46,918 bases of DNA from a virus, in the IMG/VR virus record IMGVR_UViG_3300007351_000366, positions 1 through 46,918 of that record, one strand, 5' to 3'. Positions 38,701 to 46,918 of this stretch are shown here, one piece after another. Position 1 is the stretch's first letter. Each line of letters begins with the position of its first letter. The translations under genes and the position numbers were made by a program. The notes under the pieces were generated by a model that saw only the letters and a list, made by a program, of their open reading frames with translations, did no database searches and was not told the origin of the DNA.

Positions 38701-41700
38701 CTACACGTTTTATGAAAAAACTCGGTTATGAAGGGGTGGATGTCAGGGGAATAAAAGGATTTGATAATACTCAGTATGGAAGCGTTATTTATGACCTCCG
38801 AGTTGAACAAGAAGAAGTTGCCAAAATTGGGGAAACTGAGGTACAATCAAAGCAAGAGGAGCCTGTTGTTGAGGAATCAAAGCCAGAAGAACGGGCCACT
38901 CCAAGCAGAAAAGTGGCAATTGCCGTTAAGGATATACTGGTACAAGGCCAAAAATTTACTTCCGCTGAGCTATTTAAGATTGCCGACCAGTTCTTTGAGG
39001 GTACTCAGGCGGAGAAGAAATACACTTCCAAAGATGCTTATGATGCTTTGGAATTGGGAGTTAACCTCTACCTGTTGGAACATAAAAAGAGTGTTGGCCC
39101 GATGGTTAGTGCTGAGCAGGCTAAACGTATCTTAGAATCTATCAGGCAGGAAATATTGGAGGTAATCCCCACTCAAACCAAGAGGACAGAAGAACAGGAT
39201 AGATTACAACAGTTTTCCACTCCTCCCAACATAGCTTATATTGCCGCATGGGTAGCAAATATTTCATCGAGGGATGTTGCGTTGGAACCCAGCGCAGGGA
39301 TTGGTGGTTTAGCTGTATTTGCAAAATCCGCCGGCGCAAAAGAGGTTATTGTTAATGAGTTTTCTCCCAGACGTGCTGAAGTATTAAAGGAAATGGGGTT
39401 TGATCGGGTATTCACTGAGAATGCTGAACAGTTAAATAATGTGTTACCAAAAGACATCAAGCCTACCGTTATTATAATGAATCCGCCGTTTTCATCAACC
39501 GCCAGGATAAGAAGTAAAAACGATACTAAAAACGCTATTCTACACATAGAGCAGGCTTTAAAGAAGCTGGCTCCCGGAGGCAGGTTGGTGGCGATTGTTG
39601 GCCAGGGGATGTCTGACAGTGCCGCAAACTTCAAAGGTTGGTGGAACAAACTACGGGAAACTTACAACATTCGTGCTAATATAGTCATAAATGGGAAGAA
39701 TTATACCAAATATGGCACTAACTTTGGTGTTCAGTTGGTAGTAATTGATAAAACAGGACCGCTGCCAAAAGGAGTTAATAGCACAGTTGTTAAGAGCGTA
39801 GACTTGTTGGAAGATGCACTTCCTTTATTGGAGGGGATTAAGAATGACCGGATTACATCAGAGAATAGACAGACTCAACAGGCAACCGATAAACCTGTTG
39901 GCGAAAAACCTGCTGAACAAGGCAGGCCAGAAACCGGACCCGAGCCTGCTGTACCTGTATCAACTGATCAACTGGGGACTACAGACCGGGAAGGTGGAGC
40001 CGAACAACCCGGAGAACAGGAACGAATACCACGATCTGAGACAACAAGCGGAAAAACTCCTGTATCACATGAACCCGGAACAGGCAATGAACCTTCTGAC
40101 CAAGGAAGGCCCGGATCAGGGGAACCGGCAGGAAGCGTGGGTCAATCCCAAGAGGCTGGCCAGGAAGACACCGCTGGAAGCAGCGGAGTACCTGACGGAA
40201 AGACTGATGTACGCACTCCAGCAGAAGCAGCCAAAGAACCCGGAAGCGGAACAGTAAAAACTACAAAGACCGAGATTGAAGTTAAATCAGAGAAAACAAA
40301 AACTACTAACCAGGAATTAACGGATGCAGTCTTTACTGATTATGCGCCGCAAAAACTGAAAATCACCGGGGCTAAGCAACATCCCGGCGCACTTGCCCAA
40401 AGCGCAGCTATGGCTGCAGTGGAACCGCCAACACCAACTTATACCCCTAACTTGCCAAAAGAGATTATAAGTGAAGGAAAACTGTCATTAGCTCAGCTTG
40501 AATCTGTTGTCTATGCCGGACAATCACACCAGCAAACCCTTCCAGACGGAACAAGGAAGGGTTTCTTTATTGGGGATGGTACCGGTGTTGGTAAAGGCCG
40601 GGAGATTTCTGGTATAATTTTGGACAATATTCGCCAGGGACGCAAAAAAGCTGTCTGGATAAGTAAGAACGGTATTCTGTTTGAAGATGCGCAAAGAGAC
40701 TTCGGGGACATTGGTGGAGACAAAAACACTGTTTTTGAATTTAACAAAATAAAAATGGGCACCCCGGTCAAGCAAAAGGACGGGGTTTTGTTTACAACTT
40801 ATGATACTCTTGGTCAAGGCCTAAGCTCTTCTAACACCGGTGAGCTGATTGTTAAGGAAGGTAAATCTGCAAGGATTGATCAGGTAATAAATTGGCTGGG
40901 TAAGGATTTCGATGGGGTTATTGTTTTTGACGAAGCTCATCAAATGCAGAACAGTATAACCCAAAAAGGAAAACGTGGGGCAAAAAAACCTTCCACCAGG
41001 GCACTTGCTGGCATAGAACTACAAAAACGCTTGCCTAATGCCAGGATAGTTTATGTTTCAGCAACCGGGGCCACTGAGGTTTCAAATTTAGCTTATGCTG
41101 ACCGGTTGGGTCTTTGGGGGGAAGGCACTCCGTTTGCCAACAAGCTTGATTTCATTGACAAGGTTCAGGCCGGTGGGTTAGCGGCAATGGAGCTGGTTGC
41201 CCGCGACATGAAGGCCATGGGCGCTTATATTGCCCGTAACCTGAGCTATGACGGAGTAACCTATGGTACGCTTGAACATAATCTTACCCCTGAACAGACG
41301 GAAATATATGATGAAATGGCTAAGGCGTGGCAGATTGTCCTGCAAAACGTTAATAAGGCACTGGAAGAAACCGGTCAGGGCAAAGACGGTCACTCCAAGG
41401 GCAGGGCCATAGGTCAGTTTTGGGGGGCCCAGCAGAGATTTTTTAATCAGGTACTAACTTCCGTCCAGATGCCTTCAGTGGTTGAACAGGTAAAAAAAGA
41501 TCTGGCAAACGGAAACGCTGTTGTAATGCAATTGGTTAACACTAATGAGGCAGCTCAGAACAGGGCCATTTCCAAGATGAATGAAGAAGACAGTTTGGAA
41601 GATTTGGATCTTACACCCCGGGATATGTTGATGCAGTATCTTGATAAGAGTTTTCCCATTCAACAATATGAAGAGTATGAAGACGATAATGGCAACATCC

Positions 41701-44700
41701 GGTCAAGACCCGTTGTTGACAGTCACGGTAATCCGGTTATAAACCAGGAAGCAATGGAAATGAAGGAAGATCTTCTGTCAAAACTGGGTGCGTTAAAAGT
41801 ACCGGAAGGCCCGTTGGAAATTATTTTGAATGAGTTTGGAACTGAAATGGTTGCCGAAGTTACCGGACGTACCCGCAGGGTTGTTCGTGAGTCAGATGAT
41901 GGCGGGCGCACGAAGGCAAAGCTTGAATCAAGAACACCGAAACATGCTTCAGCTGATGCTCAGGCTTTTCTTGATGATAAGAAAAAGATACTGGTTTTCT
42001 CTGATGCCGGTGGAACCGGACGCAGTTACCATGCCTCTCTTAAAGAAAAAAACCAGCGGCGCAGGATTCATTATCTGATTCAAGCCGGTTGGAGAGCAGA
42101 TAACGCTGTCCAGGGTTTCGGAAGAACTCACCGGACTAATCAGGCGAATGCCCCTCATTATATATTGGTTACCACTAACCTAAAGGGGCAAAAACGGTTT
42201 ATTTCATCTATTGCCAGAAGGTTGGATCAGTTAGGAGCGCTGACTAAAGGGCAGAGGCAAACCGGCAGTCAAGGGCTTTTTAGCGCTAAGGATAACCTTG
42301 AAAGTGATCTGGCCAGGGATGCCTTGCAGCAGTTTTATGAGGATTTAGCCAGAGAACTGATCGAAGGGGTTACCGCCAAAGAACTGTTATCCAAAATGGG
42401 CCTGTCAAAAATGCTCGATGAAAACAGAAACGTTAGTAACGAAAACCCTGACTTAAGGGATATTACCAAATTCCTTAACCGTATTCTGGCTCTTGAGTCC
42501 ACACTGCAAAATAAGATTTTTGAAGAATTTACCGAAAGACTTGACGCTAAGGTTGAAAAAGCCATTGCCGATGGAACCCTTGATGTCGGTTTAGAGAATT
42601 ACCGGGCCGACAAAGTTGTGGTATCTGAAGAGAAGTCTGTATTTGTTGATGAATCGTCCGGAGCTGAAACAAAATATTTTGCACTCGAAGCTTATCATAA
42701 AAACAAAAAGGTTTCTTTTGAAAATGCTTCACGGTTGCCAAAGTTAAAGGGTTTTTACAGGAACACTAAAAGTGACCGGGTTTATGCAGTTAAAAGATAT
42801 GGTCACAGGACACTGACCAGTGGTAGCGTGGTTGAGATCTATCAGGTTCAGGGTCAGGCGCAGTCAAGCAGCCACAATATAACCAGGCCCGATTTTGAGA
42901 AAGGGAACTGGGAAGAAATCCCTGAGTCAGAAGCCGAAAAAGCATGGAATGAAGCACTGGAAAAGGTTCCGGAATTTCGTATTGACAAGGTTAACCTGAT
43001 AAGCGGCGCGCTGCTTCCTATTTGGGATAGACTGCCGACAGGTCATGTTAGGGTTATCCGTGTTAAAACCGAGGATGGCCGGATGCTGTTGGGCCGCATT
43101 GTGCCCGAAAAAGCAATCGACCTGACATTAAAGAAGCTCGGTGCCAACAGGGTAAAACAAGAGGTATCTCCGGCAGAAATAGCTGACAAGATATTAAACG
43201 AGAATTATACCGTCTACTTGTCAAACGAGTGGAAACTAGTAAAACGCAGGGTTTCAGGGGAAAATCGCATTGAGATAATTGGCCGTGATCTTTATACGCA
43301 TATGGGCCAGTTAAGGAATGAAGGGGTTTTCACTGAGCGCATAAACTGGGACACAAGGTTTTTTATCCCGACAGGGGAAGAAGCCGCGCGGGTGATTGAA
43401 AAAGTAACCAAGTACAGGCCCGTGGTGGATATGGTCTCTCCGGACGCAAGCGGAGAGTTTTCATTAGCTGCCAAGAAAAAAAAGTCCAAAAAGAAAAAAT
43501 CTAAAAAACCTGCTCCTACCATTGACAAAGAACTTACTGATCCTAACGAATTAATCACCAGGGCCGAGAACATTTCTCCCAAGGCAGCCCGCAAGATGGG
43601 TGAAAAACTGGCCCAGCTGCTCAACACAGTCCTCCGTTCCGGCAGGCACACCAGGGGGACGGAAGGTTCGTTCAGCAAAAAATCCAAGACCGGCAAAATC
43701 AGAAAACCTAAAACTGAAAACTGGCGGGTTATGGGCCATGAGTTAGCTCATGGTATTTCTTTTATCCTTCTTGATGAAGCCAAGTTCAAGCCCAGGAAGT
43801 CTGAGATGTGGGATATCGCCGAAGAGATGTATCCCGGCCAGATTCCGGAAGGCCAGAAGACCCAGGAGGGCCTTGCCGAATACCTGATGTTGTGGTTCTC
43901 CGACAACAAGACGGCCCGCGAAATGGCCCCGGTTACATCTGAACTGTTTGATGAGTTCCTGGACAATAATCCTCAGATTGGAACACAGTTTGATGAAATC
44001 CTGGCTATTGCTGAACTTGACCTTGAAGGAGATATTCTGGCTCAAATGGCCAATTTAATAGCAAAACCGGGCGAACGGGTTAAAGTTAATATTGGGGACG
44101 AATACGCTGTTCCATGGTTTAAGAAACTGCAGTTCCAGTTAGCAGACTTCACTATACCCCTAAAAGACCTGTACCGGGCTGCTGTTGAACAGGGATTTGA
44201 GGGACTTGACCCGGCAAAACTGGCAGCGGTTTCAGGTTCGGCCAGAGAGAAGGCTACTAACCTGTTCTCGGGTTCGGCCAGGGATGAAGCCGGCAGGTTC
44301 CTTCTTCCCGGAAAACGTTCTCTCCGGGAAATAGTCGAAGATGCAGCGCAAATCCCTCACGGCGTTCAATTGATGGATTGGATATACCATGCCATGAGAT
44401 ACCAGGAACGGTACAAGGTGATGGAAGAATCGAAAGGAACGAAGCAATTCGAACTACCCAAAACAAAGGCTTATTTTGACGAAGTGGTTGAGCAGGCCCG
44501 CGACAGGTATCCTGAAATGGTTAAACTTGTTGAAGAATATGCCGAAATTCTTAGCGAGATTAACCTGCGCCTGCTGGTCCGGGGTGAAGTAATAAGCGAA
44601 GAAGATGCCGATTATATCCGGGCCGGTTCAAAGTATTATTTGCCCTTGTACCATGTCGGTGAACAGGAGTATCACGGCTCAGGTAACAACAGGCGGGCTT

Positions 44701-46907
44701 CCGGTGAAGGTGTGCGCCGGTTTAAGGGACATGAAGGGCAGACAATGAATTTCATTGAGGCATCCATCATCAGGCTCAACGATACAGTCCTGGCGGTAGA
44801 GATTGAAAGGCTTATGCAGTCCATAGAAGGGGCTCTCAGGCAGCCTAACATGGGTCTGTTCGGTGACTTTATTCAGGCGCCCATTAAATCTGTATCTGTA
44901 TCCGCGGAGGACATAGTAAAACACCTTAACGGAGAAATAAGCATTGAGGACGAGGAACGGGTTATTAGAATGTTTATACCCGGCGGATTGCGTGACATAA
45001 GTCAAAGGGAAACCATTTTAATGGCGCGTCACGGCGGGCGGCATGTTTATATGAGGGTGGCGCCGGATATTTACCGGGCAGCCCTTTCCATGAAGCCTAT
45101 AACCGTTGACATTGTTGCCAAGACCCTTGCCTATTTAACACAGATAGGCCGGTTCGGGGCCCTGGCCAACATCAGATATATAACCAACGCTGTCATGCGT
45201 GACATTATTGTTTCCAAGATACAGTCTAAGGCCGGTATGGGTGAACGGTCCCTGATAGCTGATTTCATCAAAGGTGTTGCTACTGCCGTTGGCATGAACC
45301 CCGAGGTTATGGACATGTATATTCAGTCCGGTGGATATGGTTCTTCGCCACAGGAAGTCATTAACGGGGTCCTGCGGGCATCGGTAAGCGATGGGCTGAT
45401 GGCAACTCCGGTACCGGGATGGAAACGGACAGCAACCGGGGCCCTGGTCAGGGTGGTTACTTCACCACTGGAAGCACTCCGGATTCTTGAAGAAATGCCC
45501 AGGCTGGCTGAATTTGAAGCAGTATTAAAAAGGGATCTTGAACCATTAGGGGTGTCTTATGAAGATTTTATGGCCGGTGACGTTCCGGATGAACTGGCCC
45601 CGGACGTGGAAAAAGCTCTGCTGGAAGCTGCATATGCTTCGCGGGAGATCCTTGTCAACTTCGGTCTTCACGGTATCCATGAAGGGTTTAGGAAATATGC
45701 CCGGACGGTTCAGTTTATGCAGGGCAGTATCCAGGGTGTTTACAGGTTCGGCCGGCAAATAAAAGATAAGCTTTATACAACATTAATGAGGATGGCTATT
45801 TACATGGCTCCGTTGACTATTTTGGCCTGGATGCTGTCCGCTGACGATGATAAGTATAAGGATATGCCCTCCGAATCCCGTGACCGGTATTGGTGGTTCC
45901 CTGTACCGGGGGCTAAGGACTTCCGGATTGCCCTGGCAAAACCGTATGAATATGCGTTACCGGCTAATATGCTGGAACGGTTCCTTGATTGGGCCTCTAA
46001 TAATGACCCAAACAGCAGGAAACTGTTATCTGATTTTAGAACAGCTGTTAAAACATCATTTGGCATCCCCATGACTTCTATGCTGGTAGATACGATAATC
46101 AGCCTTTATTCGGGCAAAAACTCTTTTGGGAGCCCGATTGAACCGGAACGGGAGCAGAATTTGTTGCCGCAGGAAAGGTATGGCACCGGCACATCAAAGT
46201 TTGCCATCAATATGGCGAAGGTTGTTGGTGCAGTTACCGAGAAGGGACCAAGCCCCAGGGTTATTGACTATTTCATGAAAAACTCCTTCGGCGGTATTGG
46301 TAAAACAGTGACCAACATCCTCAGTAACCCGCTGAACCCGCTTAAATGGTTGAAGGGTGATGACAGGCCGGGGGTGGAATACTGGCCGGTTATAGGTTCC
46401 CTTATTTATGGTTCCGGTGAGGGCGGCAGCCGGATTGTGGATAGGTTCTACGAAGACAAGACAAGGGCTGAACAGCTTTATAAATCATCGGGACTTTGGC
46501 GGAAACAATGGGAGGATCAGGCCAGGGCGAAAGGGCTGTCACCGGAAGAAACCGCGAATTTTGTTAACGAGAACCTCCGCAAAAGGCTCAAAGAAGAAGA
46601 TGTCCGGTTGATATTGTCTATCCCGGTCCGCAACATGTTTGCCAAAGAAATGTCTGACATGCGGGCTGCCCAAAGAGATATGGCAAAACGCACCGACATT
46701 TCGCCGGAGCAGAAAAAGATATTCAACCTGAGAATGAGCTATCTGCAAAAGCTGGCAGCCGGGTATCTCTACCAGAGGCCGATACCGGAGGCTCCTCCTG
46801 AAGCGGAATTAACTGACGTACAGATTCAGGACATGCTGAAATATTATGATTACAAGGTGCAAAGGGCAATAACCAATGCCCTTAAAACCAAGGGTGGACC
46901 AGTGTAA
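35727..46907 (+). CDS. Giant polyvalent virion protein: ART-like, N6-adenine methyltransferase, Sno-type helicase, HEXXH and LPD38 domains
   Basis: A 3726-residue protein, probably packed in the virion and ejected with the DNA to counter host defence, like P1 DarB. Order: two short repeats with GGFDYF (1-26, 52-76); glycine/alanine hydrophobic segments (about 272-336); Q/P linker (532-616); an 81-residue tandem duplication (617-690, 698-780); an ADP-ribosyltransferase-like domain (820-1028, with YHAG, GTGHFGTGTYF and YGSVIYDL); a methyltransferase (1150-1390) with LEPSAGIGG near 1187 and NPPF at 1252; a low-complexity linker (1375-1528); a Strawberry-notch helicase with GDGTGVGK at 1616-1623, DEAH at 1735 and QGFGRTHR near 2129; a lysine tract (about 2583); HELAH at 2671-2675; an LPD38-type end (2960-3455). 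AGAGGGGG precedes the ATG. Confidence 0.9.
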   Translation: MPWIKDENGRDILVPEGGFDYFRKNKSVPTQGSAFGVSGGIPANVPGEETSGWTQDVNGNHVLIPAGGFDYFKKKATIPNLPPETLPGGAVPAPATSEPVFNTSMPSGPVNIDVRTGKPTRSVMPTSQPGTQEPFIINNPSLPGNAVPTIEDVVHAQDPLLVSPGSQTAAQRAMQSATVPGLIQKPLEALGETDTFKSLIAGMYSNIPMYYGGGMEWLGDKFDVDTLSGKGKNIREFGETTAERYADPDWAQPIEFESWGQALTDPRFYTRNVMRNVPLMASLLIPTVLGAEAGGLVAGAAGWSKLGSLGKWGTKLLRVIGGLSGGVPLESALEAGGVYTEAKNRGLSEEEAMQAADDAFTKNAALLSVTNLPELAAMFSPAPKWLVKMLGTAADSKLGRAAVGAGRIGMAGVSEGLEEGAQEVIQRSSLGDEISFDPAMQESIAQGLVLGGGPGIIGALQHEMQTRAYGKASKEAKKFLETAVDEKVKAGVSVEEAVKQVFDEFAGTEEGDKVVGESMQEVLQDVADVERVAAEKQKSRQEGQQPEGQQAQPVIQPVQKPVQQTQEPVQPVQQPEIQPIQEPVSVQAEPEPVTGSTVKPVETGQKPIEKPVKEPVKYGKRGNRVLKKLAQVSGLDLSDPDNSDVADLIDFFETYYSAGLEGRNIPEITMHPQDANEAYNAGRLDNEGQPEEPTKQPAKYGRIGNNVFKKWANNEYVMADLDKSDDPYVQAYRQFFEKWYQAGKEGIRTIDVPFDQEIDSQFPHFLTQLFYQAGSADVRAQPSKEVSVQPEIQKAKELETKSVEQVKTVDEAQKPKKSTNIGYHAGDLGKAEHLARFHGSNRGTGHFGTGTYFVGSKEAVNLGNYKDRPVQEINFDGYNLYRPDGHNQANNLHEGLKFINDSTNFYKPGMTLEQLLEAQAKGKDDYRAEAFQNRFKDLYSLFYRDFGIEEFSPYRKGQEFFEKALIPILDEIYNEVSGSGLKWAYEKADSASTRFMKKLGYEGVDVRGIKGFDNTQYGSVIYDLRVEQEEVAKIGETEVQSKQEEPVVEESKPEERATPSRKVAIAVKDILVQGQKFTSAELFKIADQFFEGTQAEKKYTSKDAYDALELGVNLYLLEHKKSVGPMVSAEQAKRILESIRQEILEVIPTQTKRTEEQDRLQQFSTPPNIAYIAAWVANISSRDVALEPSAGIGGLAVFAKSAGAKEVIVNEFSPRRAEVLKEMGFDRVFTENAEQLNNVLPKDIKPTVIIMNPPFSSTARIRSKNDTKNAILHIEQALKKLAPGGRLVAIVGQGMSDSAANFKGWWNKLRETYNIRANIVINGKNYTKYGTNFGVQLVVIDKTGPLPKGVNSTVVKSVDLLEDALPLLEGIKNDRITSENRQTQQATDKPVGEKPAEQGRPETGPEPAVPVSTDQLGTTDREGGAEQPGEQERIPRSETTSGKTPVSHEPGTGNEPSDQGRPGSGEPAGSVGQSQEAGQEDTAGSSGVPDGKTDVRTPAEAAKEPGSGTVKTTKTEIEVKSEKTKTTNQELTDAVFTDYAPQKLKITGAKQHPGALAQSAAMAAVEPPTPTYTPNLPKEIISEGKLSLAQLESVVYAGQSHQQTLPDGTRKGFFIGDGTGVGKGREISGIILDNIRQGRKKAVWISKNGILFEDAQRDFGDIGGDKNTVFEFNKIKMGTPVKQKDGVLFTTYDTLGQGLSSSNTGELIVKEGKSARIDQVINWLGKDFDGVIVFDEAHQMQNSITQKGKRGAKKPSTRALAGIELQKRLPNARIVYVSATGATEVSNLAYADRLGLWGEGTPFANKLDFIDKVQAGGLAAMELVARDMKAMGAYIARNLSYDGVTYGTLEHNLTPEQTEIYDEMAKAWQIVLQNVNKALEETGQGKDGHSKGRAIGQFWGAQQRFFNQVLTSVQMPSVVEQVKKDLANGNAVVMQLVNTNEAAQNRAISKMNEEDSLEDLDLTPRDMLMQYLDKSFPIQQYEEYEDDNGNIRSRPVVDSHGNPVINQEAMEMKEDLLSKLGALKVPEGPLEIILNEFGTEMVAEVTGRTRRVVRESDDGGRTKAKLESRTPKHASADAQAFLDDKKKILVFSDAGGTGRSYHASLKEKNQRRRIHYLIQAGWRADNAVQGFGRTHRTNQANAPHYILVTTNLKGQKRFISSIARRLDQLGALTKGQRQTGSQGLFSAKDNLESDLARDALQQFYEDLARELIEGVTAKELLSKMGLSKMLDENRNVSNENPDLRDITKFLNRILALESTLQNKIFEEFTERLDAKVEKAIADGTLDVGLENYRADKVVVSEEKSVFVDESSGAETKYFALEAYHKNKKVSFENASRLPKLKGFYRNTKSDRVYAVKRYGHRTLTSGSVVEIYQVQGQAQSSSHNITRPDFEKGNWEEIPESEAEKAWNEALEKVPEFRIDKVNLISGALLPIWDRLPTGHVRVIRVKTEDGRMLLGRIVPEKAIDLTLKKLGANRVKQEVSPAEIADKILNENYTVYLSNEWKLVKRRVSGENRIEIIGRDLYTHMGQLRNEGVFTERINWDTRFFIPTGEEAARVIEKVTKYRPVVDMVSPDASGEFSLAAKKKKSKKKKSKKPAPTIDKELTDPNELITRAENISPKAARKMGEKLAQLLNTVLRSGRHTRGTEGSFSKKSKTGKIRKPKTENWRVMGHELAHGISFILLDEAKFKPRKSEMWDIAEEMYPGQIPEGQKTQEGLAEYLMLWFSDNKTAREMAPVTSELFDEFLDNNPQIGTQFDEILAIAELDLEGDILAQMANLIAKPGERVKVNIGDEYAVPWFKKLQFQLADFTIPLKDLYRAAVEQGFEGLDPAKLAAVSGSAREKATNLFSGSARDEAGRFLLPGKRSLREIVEDAAQIPHGVQLMDWIYHAMRYQERYKVMEESKGTKQFELPKTKAYFDEVVEQARDRYPEMVKLVEEYAEILSEINLRLLVRGEVISEEDADYIRAGSKYYLPLYHVGEQEYHGSGNNRRASGEGVRRFKGHEGQTMNFIEASIIRLNDTVLAVEIERLMQSIEGALRQPNMGLFGDFIQAPIKSVSVSAEDIVKHLNGEISIEDEERVIRMFIPGGLRDISQRETILMARHGGRHVYMRVAPDIYRAALSMKPITVDIVAKTLAYLTQIGRFGALANIRYITNAVMRDIIVSKIQSKAGMGERSLIADFIKGVATAVGMNPEVMDMYIQSGGYGSSPQEVINGVLRASVSDGLMATPVPGWKRTATGALVRVVTSPLEALRILEEMPRLAEFEAVLKRDLEPLGVSYEDFMAGDVPDELAPDVEKALLEAAYASREILVNFGLHGIHEGFRKYARTVQFMQGSIQGVYRFGRQIKDKLYTTLMRMAIYMAPLTILAWMLSADDDKYKDMPSESRDRYWWFPVPGAKDFRIALAKPYEYALPANMLERFLDWASNNDPNSRKLLSDFRTAVKTSFGIPMTSMLVDTIISLYSGKNSFGSPIEPEREQNLLPQERYGTGTSKFAINMAKVVGAVTEKGPSPRVIDYFMKNSFGGIGKTVTNILSNPLNPLKWLKGDDRPGVEYWPVIGSLIYGSGEGGSRIVDRFYEDKTRAEQLYKSSGLWRKQWEDQARAKGLSPEETANFVNENLRKRLKEEDVRLILSIPVRNMFAKEMSDMRAAQRDMAKRTDISPEQKKIFNLRMSYLQKLAAGYLYQRPIPEAPPEAELTDVQIQDMLKYYDYKVQRAITNALKTKGGPV
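39844..40257 (+). CDS. Candidate overlapping gene nested in the giant gene, 137 aa
   Basis: In the +1 frame relative to the giant gene, ATG 39844 has GGAGGGG (39830-39836) at ideal distance and an uninterrupted frame to TAA 40255-40257. The product looks like a genuine helical protein: MTGLHQRIDRLNRQPINLLA, then PDPSLLYLYQLINWGLQTGK, then DLRQQAEKLLYHMNPEQAMN, then PLEAAEYLTERLMYALQQ. In exactly this span the giant protein reads as disordered Gly/Glu/Pro/Thr/Gln-rich linker, so the linker frame seems to yield to the other frame. An unused frame in a low-complexity region is the alternative. No homologue is recognised. Confidence 0.5.
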   Translation: MTGLHQRIDRLNRQPINLLAKNLLNKAGQKPDPSLLYLYQLINWGLQTGKVEPNNPENRNEYHDLRQQAEKLLYHMNPEQAMNLLTKEGPDQGNRQEAWVNPKRLARKTPLEAAEYLTERLMYALQQKQPKNPEAEQ

Positions 46908-46918
46908 AATTTTACACT
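46901..46918. repeat. 18-bp perfect palindrome at the very end of the window
   Basis: AGTGTAAAATTTTACACT is fully self-complementary, contains the giant gene's stop codon (TAA 46905-46907), and forms the last bases of the window. It could be a regulatory dyad, a DNA end structure such as a hairpin telomere target, or a fold-back or assembly break point. The sequence beyond it is not available. Confidence 0.7.

Noticed and set aside
38761-39135. 124-codon frame inside the giant gene, before the methyltransferase
   Set aside because: Unlike the frame at 39844 it has no ribosome site, and the product is very basic and Leu/Arg-rich without a domain-like pattern.

Overview
The window is a stretch of a tailed-phage genome (free phage, prophage or phage-plasmid) infecting a Gram-positive, spore-forming type of host, most likely a Clostridia-class Firmicute. 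The reasons are strong AGGAGG-type ribosome sites, frequent TTG and GTG starts, a SpoVT/AbrB-type regulator and DUF families common in Firmicutes. The order portal, scaffold, coat, adaptor-like, beta-propeller tail protein and ejection proteins, with no tape measure, sheath or tail tube, points to a short-tailed (podovirus, P22-like) virion. No integrase, DNA polymerase, holin, endolysin, tRNA or CRISPR array is visible, and the first gene appears cut at its 5' end, so this is probably not a complete genome.

Layout. (1) 1-4305: recombination and early genes on the + strand, namely a RecD2-like helicase, DUF4031, DUF2508-like and HARP-like small proteins, and a DUF2303 protein, closed by a weak hairpin. 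(2) 4332-7211: a CHC2/TOPRIM primase fused to a helicase. (3) 7207-7930: a non-coding control region holding 16 copies of TGTWACA and three copies of TATATACCC. A divergent ribbon-helix-helix gene (7627-7875, - strand) lies inside it and has three further sites at its own 5' end. It looks like a replication origin, partition site or operator array. (4) 7957-10872: small early genes, including an AbrB-like regulator, a RusA resolvase, zinc-ribbon proteins and a 23-codon remnant of a phage radical-SAM-like gene. (5) 10949-11055: a strong promoter overlapped by a dyad and followed about 70 nt later by a terminator, which suggests a small RNA. (6) 11033-12601: five small genes on the - strand, three with clear paired-cysteine zinc-ribbon motifs and a fourth with scattered cysteines, read from a near-consensus promoter.

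(7) 12735-14916: terminase small and large subunits. (8) 14948-18901: an accessory island between terL and portal. It holds an Acb2/Tad1-hairpin domain protein (cyclic-oligonucleotide sponge family) and a Tad2/DUF2829 protein (second sponge family), together with DUF2292, two small membrane proteins, a C2H2-like zinc protein, unknown small genes, a GC-rich RNA-like structure and a strong terminator just before the Tad2 gene. (9) 18898-35664: virion genes, punctuated by intrinsic terminators after portal, coat and the next structural gene. A membrane acyltransferase moron lies on the opposite strand beside a large tail-spike gene. (10) 35727-46907: one 3726-residue polyvalent protein carrying, in order, membrane-active segments, an ADP-ribosyltransferase-like domain, an N6-adenine methyltransferase, a Strawberry-notch-type SF2 helicase, an HEXXH peptidase-like motif and an LPD38-type C-terminus. 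It is probably ejected into the host with the DNA to block defence, as P1 DarB does.

The least expected signals are these: a 137-codon ORF with its own good ribosome site, nested in another frame inside the low-complexity linker of the giant gene; the TGTWACA array with its adjacent regulator; the pairing of two unrelated nucleotide-sponge families in one island; and an 18-bp perfect palindrome that forms the last bases of the window.
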